The notes: a model not told the origin generated them from the sequence alone. Counted from the stretch's first letter, positions 36,433 to 44,511 are shown. The stretch: 64,000 nucleotides of DNA from Fodinicurvata sp. EGI_FJ10296 (GCF_040712075.1 NZ_JBFCVL010000009.1:186001-250000), one strand, 5' to 3'. Made by a program: numbers and translations.

Positions 36433-36720
36433 ATGTCCCAGGCTATCGTGAACGCGATGGATGATCCCTTCGGTACCGTCAGCTTCGGCGGCGGCGGCGG
36501 CGGTAGCTCGCTCAGCGGCCCTGCGCGTGAGCAGGAGCGCCGCAATCGCTCAGGTAGGTCAGGGGCATTCCCAGCCGGTGGAGGGATCGGCATTTCGAAA
36601 GCCGCTGCTTGTGGAGTGGCAACGTCGGCCGCAATGGGTGCTTCTTTTGTCCCGCACGCGGGTGTAAAAGCAGCATCCGCTGTTGGCGCAGGAGTTATTG
36701 TGTGGCAGTGCACTAGTTAA
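36433..36720 (+). CDS. Microcin/bacteriocin-like precursor peptide 2
   Basis: A 95-residue protein and the most intact of the three precursors. AAGGAAG precedes the ATG at 36433. Residues 1-18 end in AMDDPFGTVSF, followed by six glycines (19-24), which may provide a double-glycine processing site, then SGPAREQERR. The C-terminal half is a Gly/Ala/Val-rich hydrophobic stretch flanked by Cys60 and Cys93, which could form a disulphide. Upstream is a very AT-rich segment with TATAAT at 36327-36332, a possible promoter element. Class II microcins and GG-leader bacteriocins share this pattern, but no known family was matched. Confidence 0.65.
   Translation: MSQAIVNAMDDPFGTVSFGGGGGGSSLSGPAREQERRNRSGRSGAFPAGGGIGISKAAACGVATSAAMGASFVPHAGVKAASAVGAGVIVWQCTS
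36454..36543 (+). repeat. Leader-like repeat, copy 2
   Basis: This is the intact reference copy, in frame within the 95-residue precursor. It runs from gcgatggatgatcccttcgg through the six glycine codons to the gagcaggagcgccgc segment. Confidence 0.9.
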
Positions 36721-36747
36721 AGAATCTGCCGTTGTTTTAAGTTAAAG

Positions 36748-36772
36748 GCTGCCCGCCATTGTGGTGGGCAGC
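36748..36772 (+). terminator. Hairpin between precursor 2 and its downstream membrane gene
   Basis: A 10-bp stem (gctgcccgcc / ggtgggcagc, one G-T pair) with a 5-base loop lies 28 bases after the precursor stop. It has no T-tract, so it may attenuate transcription or protect the mRNA end rather than terminate fully. Confidence 0.6.
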
Positions 36773-36792
36773 GACATAAAAGGAGAGGATTA

Positions 36793-36948
36793 TTGTCAAA
36801 CCTTATTATTACTATTATTTTAATTGTCGTATCAGTTAGTGTTGGGGCAGCGCTATCTATATTTAATATATCAGACACTGCTTCAATAATTATATTCATT
36901 TTTCTTGGAATCGTATTCTATTTATTATTAAAAATACAGAACAGATGA
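36793..36948 (+). CDS. Very small membrane protein, immunity-like 2
   Basis: A 51-residue protein starting at TTG 36793, five bases after a perfect AGGAGAGG box. It is almost wholly hydrophobic, with two helices (about 4-22 and 30-46) and a basic end (LKIQNR). The coding sequence is strongly AT-rich. It follows precursor 2 in the same way as the other two small membrane genes follow theirs. No family was recognised. Confidence 0.55.
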   Translation: MSNLIITIILIVVSVSVGAALSIFNISDTASIIIFIFLGIVFYLLLKIQNR

Positions 36949-37022
36949 AAAGTAGTAAAATAAAATGTCGGTGAAGTATGATGACATGAAGATATGTAAA
37001 AATGTGAAATGTGATCGTGAGT

Positions 37023-37110
37023 GCGATGGTTGATCCTTTCAGCACTGGTAGTTAGGTGGGGATGGCGGCGGTAGCCCGTTCAGCGGCCCTGCGCGTGAGC
37101 AGGAGCGGAG
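37023..37110 (+). repeat. Leader-like repeat, copy 3, with a one-base deletion
   Basis: ATG 37026 begins MVDPFSTGS and stops at TAG 37053. Aligned with copy 2, the ATG-to-polyglycine-end segment is 50 bases instead of 51. Restoring one base would continue into the glycine-rich segment, SGPAREQERR and the peptide at 37130. The leader is therefore frameshifted in this assembly. Confidence 0.8.
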
Positions 37111-37129
37111 GGCTACGAGGAGGACTAGT

Positions 37130-37336
37130 ATGCACAATTACACGACGGCGGGTGGAGCGTTGGGTGTCAATACTGGCAACTGCTCGGTGTATAGTGCTAG
37201 CCAAGCTGCCGTCGGTGGCGGCGTGCATGGAGGTGTTGGTGGTGCTGTCGTTGGCGGTCCCGCTGGAACAGCGAAGGGCGCCGGTGTCACTGCTGTCGCC
37301 GCTACCGCTGCTTACTCTGCTACTTGCTTTTGGTAA
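37130..37336 (+). CDS. Microcin/bacteriocin-like peptide 3
   Basis: A 68-residue peptide starting at ATG 37130, five bases after GAGGAGGA, so it has its own strong ribosome site despite the broken leader upstream. Gly, Ala and Val dominate (AAVGGGVHGGVGGAVVGG, about 27-43), with GxxxG-type spacing. Cys18 and Cys66 flank the hydrophobic part, as in precursor 2. It ends in CFW. It may be exported without a leader, or the leader deletion may have made it silent or cytoplasmic. Confidence 0.6.
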   Translation: MHNYTTAGGALGVNTGNCSVYSASQAAVGGGVHGGVGGAVVGGPAGTAKGAGVTAVAATAAYSATCFW

Positions 37337-37348
37337 TAGTGACCTAGC

Positions 37349-37392
37349 CGCCCTGGCCTGCCGTATCGTGGGCCGGGGCGATTTATTTTTAT
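37349..37392 (+). terminator. Rho-independent terminator after peptide 3
   Basis: A 10-bp stem (37349-37358 with 37371-37380, one G-T pair) with a 12-base loop is followed by ATTTATTTTTAT. It lies between peptide 3 and the next small membrane gene and could limit read-through into that gene and the exporter. Confidence 0.75.
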
Positions 37393-37413
37393 ACCCGCTT
37401 GGAAGAGATTATC

Positions 37414-37662
37414 GTGCGTAACATGATGAAGAACTGGAAGAGAAACTTGATTCTGGCTATTATAACTGGAATTTCACTACCTATTACTCAATATCTTATG
37501 GATTTCCATCCAAACAACAGGTTCTTGATGATTATTATAACGACCATTTTGGCCGTATTGTTTTATAATTTAATTGAAATTATCAATAAAAAAAGATTGA
37601 TAACTTTTCGACTATTAATTGTTTTCTGCGTCAAAAATAGTAGGCCTGTAATTAGCAGGTAG
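37414..37662 (+). CDS. Small membrane protein, immunity-like 3
   Basis: About 82 residues from GTG 37414, six bases after GGAAGAG; ATG 37423 is an alternative. The basic N-terminus (MKNWKRN) is followed by two membrane helices (about 13-32 and 43-64) and a basic tail. The coding sequence is strongly AT-rich. It is the third small membrane gene placed right after a Gly-rich peptide gene. No family was recognised. Confidence 0.55.
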   Translation: MRNMMKNWKRNLILAIITGISLPITQYLMDFHPNNRFLMIIITTILAVLFYNLIEIINKKRLITFRLLIVFCVKNSRPVISR

Positions 37663-37738
37663 TGCAGTTACCAAGAATCATTATTGTTATGATAATAGAA
37701 AAATATAGTTATTGCCATGGTAAGGCATAAATGGAAAG

Positions 37739-39412
37739 ATGGCGAATAAAGAAAATAGAAATATAGAAAATGTTGGCGAGATTCCGCTCTCCTGGTTCGG
37801 CAAAACGCTGTGGAAGTTCACTCCATTCTACCTGGAGTTAATCTTTCTCGCCATATGCCTGCGCCTTCTGGGCTTGGTGGAGCCATTCATCTTTCAGGTC
37901 GTCATCGACCGTATTCTGCCGTTCGAGCGGGAAGCGTCGCTGATCGCGATCGTGGCGATTTTCGCGGCTGTCAGCCTGTTCCAGGTCGGCTTCCAGGTGC
38001 TGTCGGAACTGCTTGGCGTGCTGACCGCGAACCGGGTGACCCGCGAGTTCGGGGCGCGCATATTCGACCATCTGTTCAAACTGCCCTTCCACTATTTTCG
38101 CAGATGGACAGTGGGCGAAACAATCGCGCGCATCAGCGAGACGGATACGATCCGGAATTTCCTGATCGGAACGACGACCGGCGTATTGCTCGACCTGGTC
38201 TTCGTGGTCATTTACATCGCTGTCCTGTTCATGCTGTCCACGACGCTGACCCTGATCATTCTGGCCGCCTTGCCGATCCAGTTCCTGATCTATTTCGGCT
38301 TCGGCCCCTTCCTGCGCCGCCGACTGCGCGCCCAGTTCGACGCCGGGGCGCAGCATCAGACCCAGATGGTGGAAAACATCTCGGGTATTGCCGCCGTCAA
38401 GGCGATGAGCGCCGAGGGTGAGATGCTCAACCGGCTTGACCAGACCCTGCATGCAAATCTGAATGCCGGCTATCGTGTCGAGGTGCTGCAGATCTGGAGC
38501 AACAAGCTTCTATTCGCGATCGAGCAGGCCATCACCATCAGCATCATCTATTTCGGGTCGCAGCTTGTCTTTGCCGGCGAGATGACGCTGGGTGAAATGA
38601 TCGCGTTTCATCTGCTGGCGCAGAAGGTTACCGGACCGATCGAGAATTTTGCGGCGCTCTGGGAAAGCTGGCAGAATGTCCGCGTTTCGCGCCAGCGGTT
38701 GGGCGATGTTGTCAATTCGCCGATGGAGCCGTTCGATGCGCTTCCCAAACTGGCGCCCCAGGTCGAAAACCGGCTGGAGTTCAGGCAGGTGGATTTCGGC
38801 TATGATCCATCGGTTCCCATTCTGCAGAACTTCAACTTCCTGGCCGCCCCAAACACGGTGACCCTTGTCGTCGGACCGTCCGGCGTTGGAAAATCGACCT
38901 TCGGACGGTTGGCAACCGGAATCGACGTGCCGGACAGGGGTGCGGTCCTGTTGGGCGGCGAGGATATCGCAGACTACGACCCCCACGACGTTCGCTCGAA
39001 AATCGCCTACGTCCCTCAGGAGCCGTATCTCTTCTCGGGCACCCTGCGGGAAAACCTTATCCTGGGCGATGATGGTGCCGATGACGCTGAACTAGCCCGC
39101 GCCTTGCGCATATCGGCGGCGGAAGACCTGATCGCGCAATTGCCGATGGGGTTGGAGACGCCCGTCGGTGAGCGAGGATCGGCCCTGTCGGGCGGTCAAC
39201 GGCAGCGCGTCGCGATCGCGCGGTCGTTGATCGTCAGACCCAAGGTCCTCATCCTTGATGAGCCGACAAGCGCGCTCGACAGTTCGGCGCAGAAACGCAT
39301 GGCGGCCACGCTTGAAGAACTGAAGCAGGAAGCCACGCTGATCGTCATCACGCATAGCCCCGCGGTTTTCGCCAATCCTGATCAGGTGGTCGATTTCGAG
39401 GCCTTGCGATGA
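37739..39412 (+). CDS. HlyB-type peptide/protein ABC exporter lacking the N-terminal peptidase domain
   Basis: A 557-residue half-transporter. Six membrane helices (about 25-310) precede a nucleotide-binding domain (about 345-557) with Walker A GPSGVGKST, signature LSGGQRQRVAIARS and Walker B VLILDEPTSALD. The membrane domain resembles HlyB and bacteriocin exporters. The usual N-terminal C39 peptidase or C39-like domain of about 130 residues is absent, and the 75 bases upstream are non-coding. It overlaps the HlyD gene by ATGA. It probably energises type I secretion of the small peptides encoded just upstream, with processing, if any, done by another protease. Confidence 0.88.
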   Translation: MANKENRNIENVGEIPLSWFGKTLWKFTPFYLELIFLAICLRLLGLVEPFIFQVVIDRILPFEREASLIAIVAIFAAVSLFQVGFQVLSELLGVLTANRVTREFGARIFDHLFKLPFHYFRRWTVGETIARISETDTIRNFLIGTTTGVLLDLVFVVIYIAVLFMLSTTLTLIILAALPIQFLIYFGFGPFLRRRLRAQFDAGAQHQTQMVENISGIAAVKAMSAEGEMLNRLDQTLHANLNAGYRVEVLQIWSNKLLFAIEQAITISIIYFGSQLVFAGEMTLGEMIAFHLLAQKVTGPIENFAALWESWQNVRVSRQRLGDVVNSPMEPFDALPKLAPQVENRLEFRQVDFGYDPSVPILQNFNFLAAPNTVTLVVGPSGVGKSTFGRLATGIDVPDRGAVLLGGEDIADYDPHDVRSKIAYVPQEPYLFSGTLRENLILGDDGADDAELARALRISAAEDLIAQLPMGLETPVGERGSALSGGQRQRVAIARSLIVRPKVLILDEPTSALDSSAQKRMAATLEELKQEATLIVITHSPAVFANPDQVVDFEALR

Positions 39413-40737
39413 GCGTTCATTCGCGGCCAATTGACCTTCGATCGCCGACGCTGCATGCATCGATCCTGTTTACGATTCTCGTCTTCGCCACGATTGTGCT
39501 GATGTCGATCATCTTCAAGGTCGAGGTTGTCGCTCGCGGGGAGGGGCGGGTCGTTCCCGTCAGCAGGGTTCAGGTCGTGCAGCCTGAATTCTCGGGCCGC
39601 ATCGAGGCGATTCATGTTCGCAACGGCGATGCCGTCGCGCAGGGTGACGTCCTGATTGAACTGGATGCAACGTCGGCGGTTTCCGATCTACGGACGAACA
39701 TTGCCGAGCAGCAACGATTGCTTATCGAAAGGGCGAGAGTCGGTGCGCTTGTTCGAGCGTTGATCACCCTTGATCTGCGGGCAGAGACTTTGGTCGAAGA
39801 GAGCCAGGCACTGTTTGATTTGCCCGCCAATCTGAGTGGTCATCCGTACGCGACTGAGCAAAGTAACCTGCTGGAAGCTGAAATCCTGGATTTGCAAAGT
39901 TCAATCGCTCAAATCGATGCGCGCGAGGAATCGAGCCGCCGGGCAGAGGAAGTAACGCGCGCCAGCATTGCGCGTATCGATGCCGCGCTGGAAACCCAGG
40001 GCGACAGGTTGCGAACAGCCGAACATCTTCTGGAGCGAGGCGCCACCAGCCGCACCGACTTTCTTGATGTGCAACAAGCCTTCACCGATATGGAAAAGGA
40101 CCGGGACATCAATCTGCGTGAACTGGATCGGCAAGCCGCCGAGCGTGTTGCCCTTGAAGCCGAGCGGCGCCGCCTTGTGACCGAGTTGCGCAGCGACCAC
40201 CTTGGGCGCATCACTCAGATCGAGGCCAGATTGTCGACCCTGACCGAGGAGGCGCTTGCCCTGGAGCGACGGGTCAACGTGTCGACATTGACCGCGCCGG
40301 TTTCCGGGATCGTCGATCGACTCGGTGTTTACACCATTGGCGGCGTTGCCGAGGCCGGTGATGAATTGCTGCGCATCGTTCCGACCGAAGTCCAGATCGA
40401 ATTCGAGGGTCAGTTCACGAACCAGGACATAGGCTTCATGGAAGTGGGGCAACGCGCCAACCTGGGTATGAGTGCCTACCCCTCGGAACGGTTCGGTTTC
40501 GTGAGGGGCGAAGTGTCTGATATCGCCGCCGATTCGACCGAGGTCAGCGAAGGGCGGTGGGGATACGTCGTTCAAATCACTCCAGAGGCCAATGTTCTTC
40601 AGGTCGGCAACGACACCTTCTCGCTGCGTCCCGGGATGACTGCCACGGTCGATGTCACAACAGACGAAAGACGGATCATTACCTATTTCTTCGCGCCCAT
40701 TGTCAGAACGATTCAGGACGCGATGGGCGAGAGATAA
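39409..40737 (+). CDS. HlyD-family periplasmic adaptor of a type I secretion system
   Basis: A 442-residue membrane fusion protein. A short cytoplasmic N-terminus and one membrane helix (about 18-38) are followed by a lipoyl-like half-motif (VVQPEFSGRIEAIHVRNGD), a long coiled-coil hairpin (about 100-290), the second lipoyl half (LTAPVSGIVDRL) and a beta-barrel end with LRPGMTATVDV. It bridges the ABC exporter to an outer-membrane TolC-like channel, which is not in this window. Confidence 0.9.
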   Translation: MSVHSRPIDLRSPTLHASILFTILVFATIVLMSIIFKVEVVARGEGRVVPVSRVQVVQPEFSGRIEAIHVRNGDAVAQGDVLIELDATSAVSDLRTNIAEQQRLLIERARVGALVRALITLDLRAETLVEESQALFDLPANLSGHPYATEQSNLLEAEILDLQSSIAQIDAREESSRRAEEVTRASIARIDAALETQGDRLRTAEHLLERGATSRTDFLDVQQAFTDMEKDRDINLRELDRQAAERVALEAERRRLVTELRSDHLGRITQIEARLSTLTEEALALERRVNVSTLTAPVSGIVDRLGVYTIGGVAEAGDELLRIVPTEVQIEFEGQFTNQDIGFMEVGQRANLGMSAYPSERFGFVRGEVSDIAADSTEVSEGRWGYVVQITPEANVLQVGNDTFSLRPGMTATVDVTTDERRIITYFFAPIVRTIQDAMGER

Positions 40738-40753
40738 ACCGGCGGTTTGCCGA

Positions 40754-40800
40754 CGCCTCGCTACCAGGGCTGCCAGCCCTTGAGGGCGTCGGTAATGGCC
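40754..40800 (-). repeat. Imperfect direct repeat, right copy (3' end of the iclR-family gene)
   Basis: This copy belongs to the intact iclR-family gene and matches 35058-35104 at 42 of 47 bases, same orientation. The match crosses the TAG stop codon. Together the two copies bracket 5.7 kb. Confidence 0.8.
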
Positions 40801-41648
40801 CGCGCCGCCCGGATCACGGCAGGTCCCAGGCTGTCGGCGGCTTCGTTCGCTGTCCAATGTGCGGTAGAAGTGGTCACGCCAATGGCGGCGACGGGCGTGC
40901 CGTTGCCGTCGATGATCGGCGCGGCAACCGACAGTTCGCCGGGCGAGGCTTCTTCATCGACGAGGGCGTATCCCTGTTCCCTGATCGTCTCCAGCCGGAC
41001 CAGCAGTCGTTCCGGATCGGTGATCGTGTTCGGGGTCATGGCCTCCAGCGGCCCGTCAGTCAGTTTCTGGCGGCGTTCGGCGACCGGCAGGCGCGAGAGC
41101 ATGGCGAGGCCGGTCGACGTGCCGTGCGCCCACATGCGCCGCCCGATCAGCGATGACGGATTGATCCGGCGCGCGCCGGGCATGCGGATCAGCACGACAG
41201 CATGCGGCCCGTGCAGAAGCGAGATATTGACCGTTTCGCGCCACTCGTCGCGCAGCGCGACCACGACGGGGATCGCGGCCTCGTACAAGGGGCTGGAAGT
41301 CAGGAAATGATAGGTGCCGTCAAGCGCCTTGGGCGACAACCGGTACCGGCGCGTCCGCTCGTCCCTGGTCAGATAGCCAAGCCTGGTCAGCGTATGCACC
41401 GACCGCTGCGCGGCGGGAACCGGAATATCGGCGGCCCGCGCGATCTCGCTCAGGCTCTTGGGCGCCCAGCCATCGGGAAACGTCTCCAATACCTTCAAAC
41501 CGCGCGCCAGGGCCGCGATGAAAAGCCGATCCTCTTTCCCCGCAACCTTGTCAGTGGCTTCCCCCGGTTCGCCCTCCGACGCCGCCATGTCCGAAGGATC
41601 GTCAGGATTCGGCACGTCCGCATTGAAGCGTGGCATCGGTTGGCTCAC
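40761..41648 (-). CDS. IclR-family transcriptional regulator
   Basis: About 295 residues. After a polar N-terminal 40, a winged helix-turn-helix (about 43-105, ARGLKVLETF then SLSEIARAADIPVPAAQRSVHTL) precedes the IclR effector domain (about 125-290), ending LKGWQPW. The apparent start is GTG 41648; ATG 41636 is an alternative. It is divergent from the peptide ABC operon across 146 bases that contain overlapping inverted repeats, so it probably controls that operon and itself. Confidence 0.9.
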   Translation of the reverse strand: MSQPMPRFNADVPNPDDPSDMAASEGEPGEATDKVAGKEDRLFIAALARGLKVLETFPDGWAPKSLSEIARAADIPVPAAQRSVHTLTRLGYLTRDERTRRYRLSPKALDGTYHFLTSSPLYEAAIPVVVALRDEWRETVNISLLHGPHAVVLIRMPGARRINPSSLIGRRMWAHGTSTGLAMLSRLPVAERRQKLTDGPLEAMTPNTITDPERLLVRLETIREQGYALVDEEASPGELSVAAPIIDGNGTPVAAIGVTTSTAHWTANEAADSLGPAVIRAARAITDALKGWQPW

Positions 41649-41691
41649 TGTGGTTGACGCGCGCAGAGCTTCATGTTCATACTAACTTAAT

Positions 41692-41719
41692 CCGATAATA
41701 AGTTATCGGTCTGCGATAA
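41692..41719. promoter_or_regulatory. Overlapping inverted repeats, candidate IclR operator
   Basis: CCGATA and TATCGG (41692-41697 and 41704-41709) form one dyad; TTATCG and CGATAA (41703-41708 and 41714-41719) form a second, overlapping one. Both are perfect. They lie in the divergent gap between the IclR-type gene and the peptide transporter operon, where such a regulator would bind. Confidence 0.55.
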
Positions 41720-41794
41720 GTCAAATACGACATCGACCTACCAGTGGCGGCACGACCACACCGGTCGTTGCCGCCCGGAACAGGGGGAAGCAAA

Positions 41795-43366
41795 ATGTTG
41801 AAGAGAACTCTCCTGGCCGCCGTGGCCGGAAGCGCAATGATGGGCGGCAGTGCCGCCATGGCCGAAGATCTGACGATTGCGCTGGCCTCCGAGCCGAGCG
41901 CGATGGATCCGCATTTCCACAATCTCGGGCCCAACAACGCGATCACCCGGCACATCTACGAGCCGCTGGTCCTGCAGGATGAGAATCAGGGACTGACGCC
42001 CGGGCTGGCGACCGATTGGGGTCCGACGGACGATCCGCTGGTCTGGGAATTCGAACTGCGCGAAGGCGTCACCTGGCACGACGGGTCGGAGTTCACTGCC
42101 GCCGACGTCGCCTTTACCGTCGAGCGTGCCCAGAACGTGCCCAACAGCCCGTCCAGCTTTGCCACCTATCTGGGTGAAATCGCCGAGGTCGAGATCGTCG
42201 ACGATCATACCGTCCGCTTTCACACCGAAGAACCCGCGCCGTTGATGGCGAACAATCTTTCGACCGTCTATATCGTCAGTGAAGCACACGGCGAAGGCGC
42301 CGCGACCGAAGATTACAACAGCGGCGAAGCGGCGATCGGAACCGGCCCTTACAAGTTCGTTGACTACACGCCCGGCGACAGCGTCGTCATGGAAGCCAAC
42401 GAGGACTATTGGGGCGACGCGCCGGAATGGGACACAGTGACGTTCCGGCCGATCACAAGCGCATCGTCACGCGTCGCCGCGCTGCTCGCCGGTGATGTCG
42501 ACGTCGTCGAGGCCGTGCCGACCGCCGATATCGAATCGATGCGCGAGACCGAGGGCGTCAATCTCTATCAGGGTATTTCCAACCGCGTCATCTATATCCA
42601 CCTGGACAGCGACCGCGATGTGACGCCGCATATCCAGGGTCCCGATGGCGGTGAGATCGACAACCCGCTGCAGGACGTCCGGGTTCGCCAGGCCCTGTCC
42701 ATCGGCATCGACCGCGAGGCGATCGTCGAGGAAGTCATGGAAGGCGTGGCCATCCCGGCCGGTCAGCTTCTGCCCGACGGTTTCTTCGGTGTTTCCGACA
42801 ATATCGAGGTGCCGGAATACGACCCGGATCGTGCGCGCGAACTGCTGGAAGAAGCCGGCTATGGCGACGGCTTCCAGATGACCGTTCACGGACCGTCCGG
42901 ACGGTATATCAACGACGAGGCCGTGCTTCAGGCCGTCGCCCAGATGTGGACAAGGCTTGGAATCGACACGTCGGTCGATGCCATTCCGGTTTCGGTCTAT
43001 TTCGGCCGCGCGTCAAATCTGGAATTCTCGGTGATGCTGGTCGGCTGGGGCGCCGGATCGGGTGAGGCGTCGTCGCCGCTGCGCGCGCTGCTGGCCACCC
43101 ATGATCCGGATTCCGGTTTCGGTTCGACCAACCGCGGCCGGTATTCCAGCGAGGAAATGGACTCCCTGCTGCGTGAGGCGCTGGTGACCGTCGATGACGA
43201 CGAGCGGGCCAGGTTGCTTGCCGAAGCAACGGAAATCGCCATGGAGGAAGTCGGCCTGATCCCGACCCACTTCCAGGTCAATACGTGGGGAACCCGCGAC
43301 GGTCTGGTTTACGAGCCGCGTACCGACGAGTACACGCTCGCGACCAGTGTCAGCCCGGCTGAGTGA
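41795..43366 (+). CDS. Dipeptide/oligopeptide-type ABC transporter substrate-binding protein
   Basis: A 523-residue family 5 periplasmic binding protein. The ATG at 41795 follows AGGGGGA and begins a signal peptide (MLKRTLLAAVAGSAMMGGSA, ending near AMA). The mature start DLTIALASEPSAMDPHF and IYEPLV are family landmarks. Ligands of this family range from di- and oligopeptides to nickel and opines. The operon ends in an M20 deacylase, so an N-acylated amino acid or peptide is a reasonable guess. Confidence 0.9.
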   Translation: MLKRTLLAAVAGSAMMGGSAAMAEDLTIALASEPSAMDPHFHNLGPNNAITRHIYEPLVLQDENQGLTPGLATDWGPTDDPLVWEFELREGVTWHDGSEFTAADVAFTVERAQNVPNSPSSFATYLGEIAEVEIVDDHTVRFHTEEPAPLMANNLSTVYIVSEAHGEGAATEDYNSGEAAIGTGPYKFVDYTPGDSVVMEANEDYWGDAPEWDTVTFRPITSASSRVAALLAGDVDVVEAVPTADIESMRETEGVNLYQGISNRVIYIHLDSDRDVTPHIQGPDGGEIDNPLQDVRVRQALSIGIDREAIVEEVMEGVAIPAGQLLPDGFFGVSDNIEVPEYDPDRARELLEEAGYGDGFQMTVHGPSGRYINDEAVLQAVAQMWTRLGIDTSVDAIPVSVYFGRASNLEFSVMLVGWGAGSGEASSPLRALLATHDPDSGFGSTNRGRYSSEEMDSLLREALVTVDDDERARLLAEATEIAMEEVGLIPTHFQVNTWGTRDGLVYEPRTDEYTLATSVSPAE

Positions 43367-43533
43367 GCCGCGCTGACCGATAAGTCCGCCGACTGAAGCT
43401 TTGTCGCCGCCGTCGTGGTTCCGGCTGCCCCTTGCGGGGGGCGTCGGAGGCACCGGCGGCACACTGCAAGGCTAAGTCCGTTTCACGAAGCGGCCGCGGC
43501 CTTCGCCGCGCCGCTTCATCCGGATCATGCGCC

Positions 43534-44511
43534 ATGACAGTCTTTATCATCCGCCGGTTGCTGCAGAGCCTTCTGGTTCTGGCTGCGATGACGGTCATCG
43601 TGTTTGTCGGCGTCTACGCCATCGGCAACCCGATCGACATTCTGATCGCGCCGGACGCCAGTGAAGCCGAGCGTCAGCGTGCGATCGTCAGCCTCGGGCT
43701 GGACCGGTCGCTGCCGGCGCAATATTTCTCGTTCATCGGCGGATTGCTGCAGGGCGATCTCGGCCGATCCTTCGTGTTCAATGAACCGGCCCTGACCCTG
43801 GTGCTAAACCGGTTGCCGGCGACCCTGGAACTGGCGCTGGCCGCACTGATGATGTCCGTATTCATCGGCGTGCCGCTCGGTCTGTGGGCCGGACTGAAAC
43901 CGGAAAGCGTGGCCGGACGCTCGATCATGGTTGGGTCGATCTTCGGCTTCAGTCTGCCGAATTTCTGGCAGGGCCTGATGCTGATCCTGTTGTTCGCGGT
44001 TCTACTGGGATGGTTCCCGGCCGGTGGTCGCGGCGTGCCGGGAGAATTCATGGGATTCCGGTCCAGCCTGTTCTCGCTGGATGGCTGGCAGCATCTGATA
44101 TTGCCGGCGGTCAATCTGGCGCTGTTCAAGACATCGCTGATCATTCGACTGACCCGCGCCAGCGTCCGCGAGGCGATCAATCTCGATTTCGTCAAGTTTG
44201 CCCGGGCCAAGGGCCTGCGCGAAAGCCGCATCATCGGCATTCACGTGCTCAAGGTGATCATGATTCCGCTGGTGACGGTGATCGGGCTGGAATTTGGCTC
44301 GCTGATCGCGTTCGCCGTCGTCACCGAAACGGTGTTCGCCTGGCCGGGCGTCGGCAAGCTGATCATCGACAGCATCTTCGTTCTTGATCGGCCGGTGATC
44401 GTCTCGTACCTGATCGTGATCGTCCTGATGTTCATCACCATCAACCTGATCGTCGACATCCTTTATTCGGTGTTCGACCCCCGCGTTCGTCTGGAGGATG
44501 TCGGCACATGA
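43534..44511 (+). CDS. Peptide-type ABC transporter permease (DppB-like)
   Basis: A 325-residue inner-membrane permease with six helices. The N-terminus MTVFIIRRLLQSLLVL is typical of DppB/OppB proteins, and the EAA loop appears as REAINLDFVKFARAKGLRE (about 210). The start at 43534 was chosen because it begins the conserved first helix. It overlaps the next permease gene by four bases. Confidence 0.9.
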   Translation: MTVFIIRRLLQSLLVLAAMTVIVFVGVYAIGNPIDILIAPDASEAERQRAIVSLGLDRSLPAQYFSFIGGLLQGDLGRSFVFNEPALTLVLNRLPATLELALAALMMSVFIGVPLGLWAGLKPESVAGRSIMVGSIFGFSLPNFWQGLMLILLFAVLLGWFPAGGRGVPGEFMGFRSSLFSLDGWQHLILPAVNLALFKTSLIIRLTRASVREAINLDFVKFARAKGLRESRIIGIHVLKVIMIPLVTVIGLEFGSLIAFAVVTETVFAWPGVGKLIIDSIFVLDRPVIVSYLIVIVLMFITINLIVDILYSVFDPRVRLEDVGT

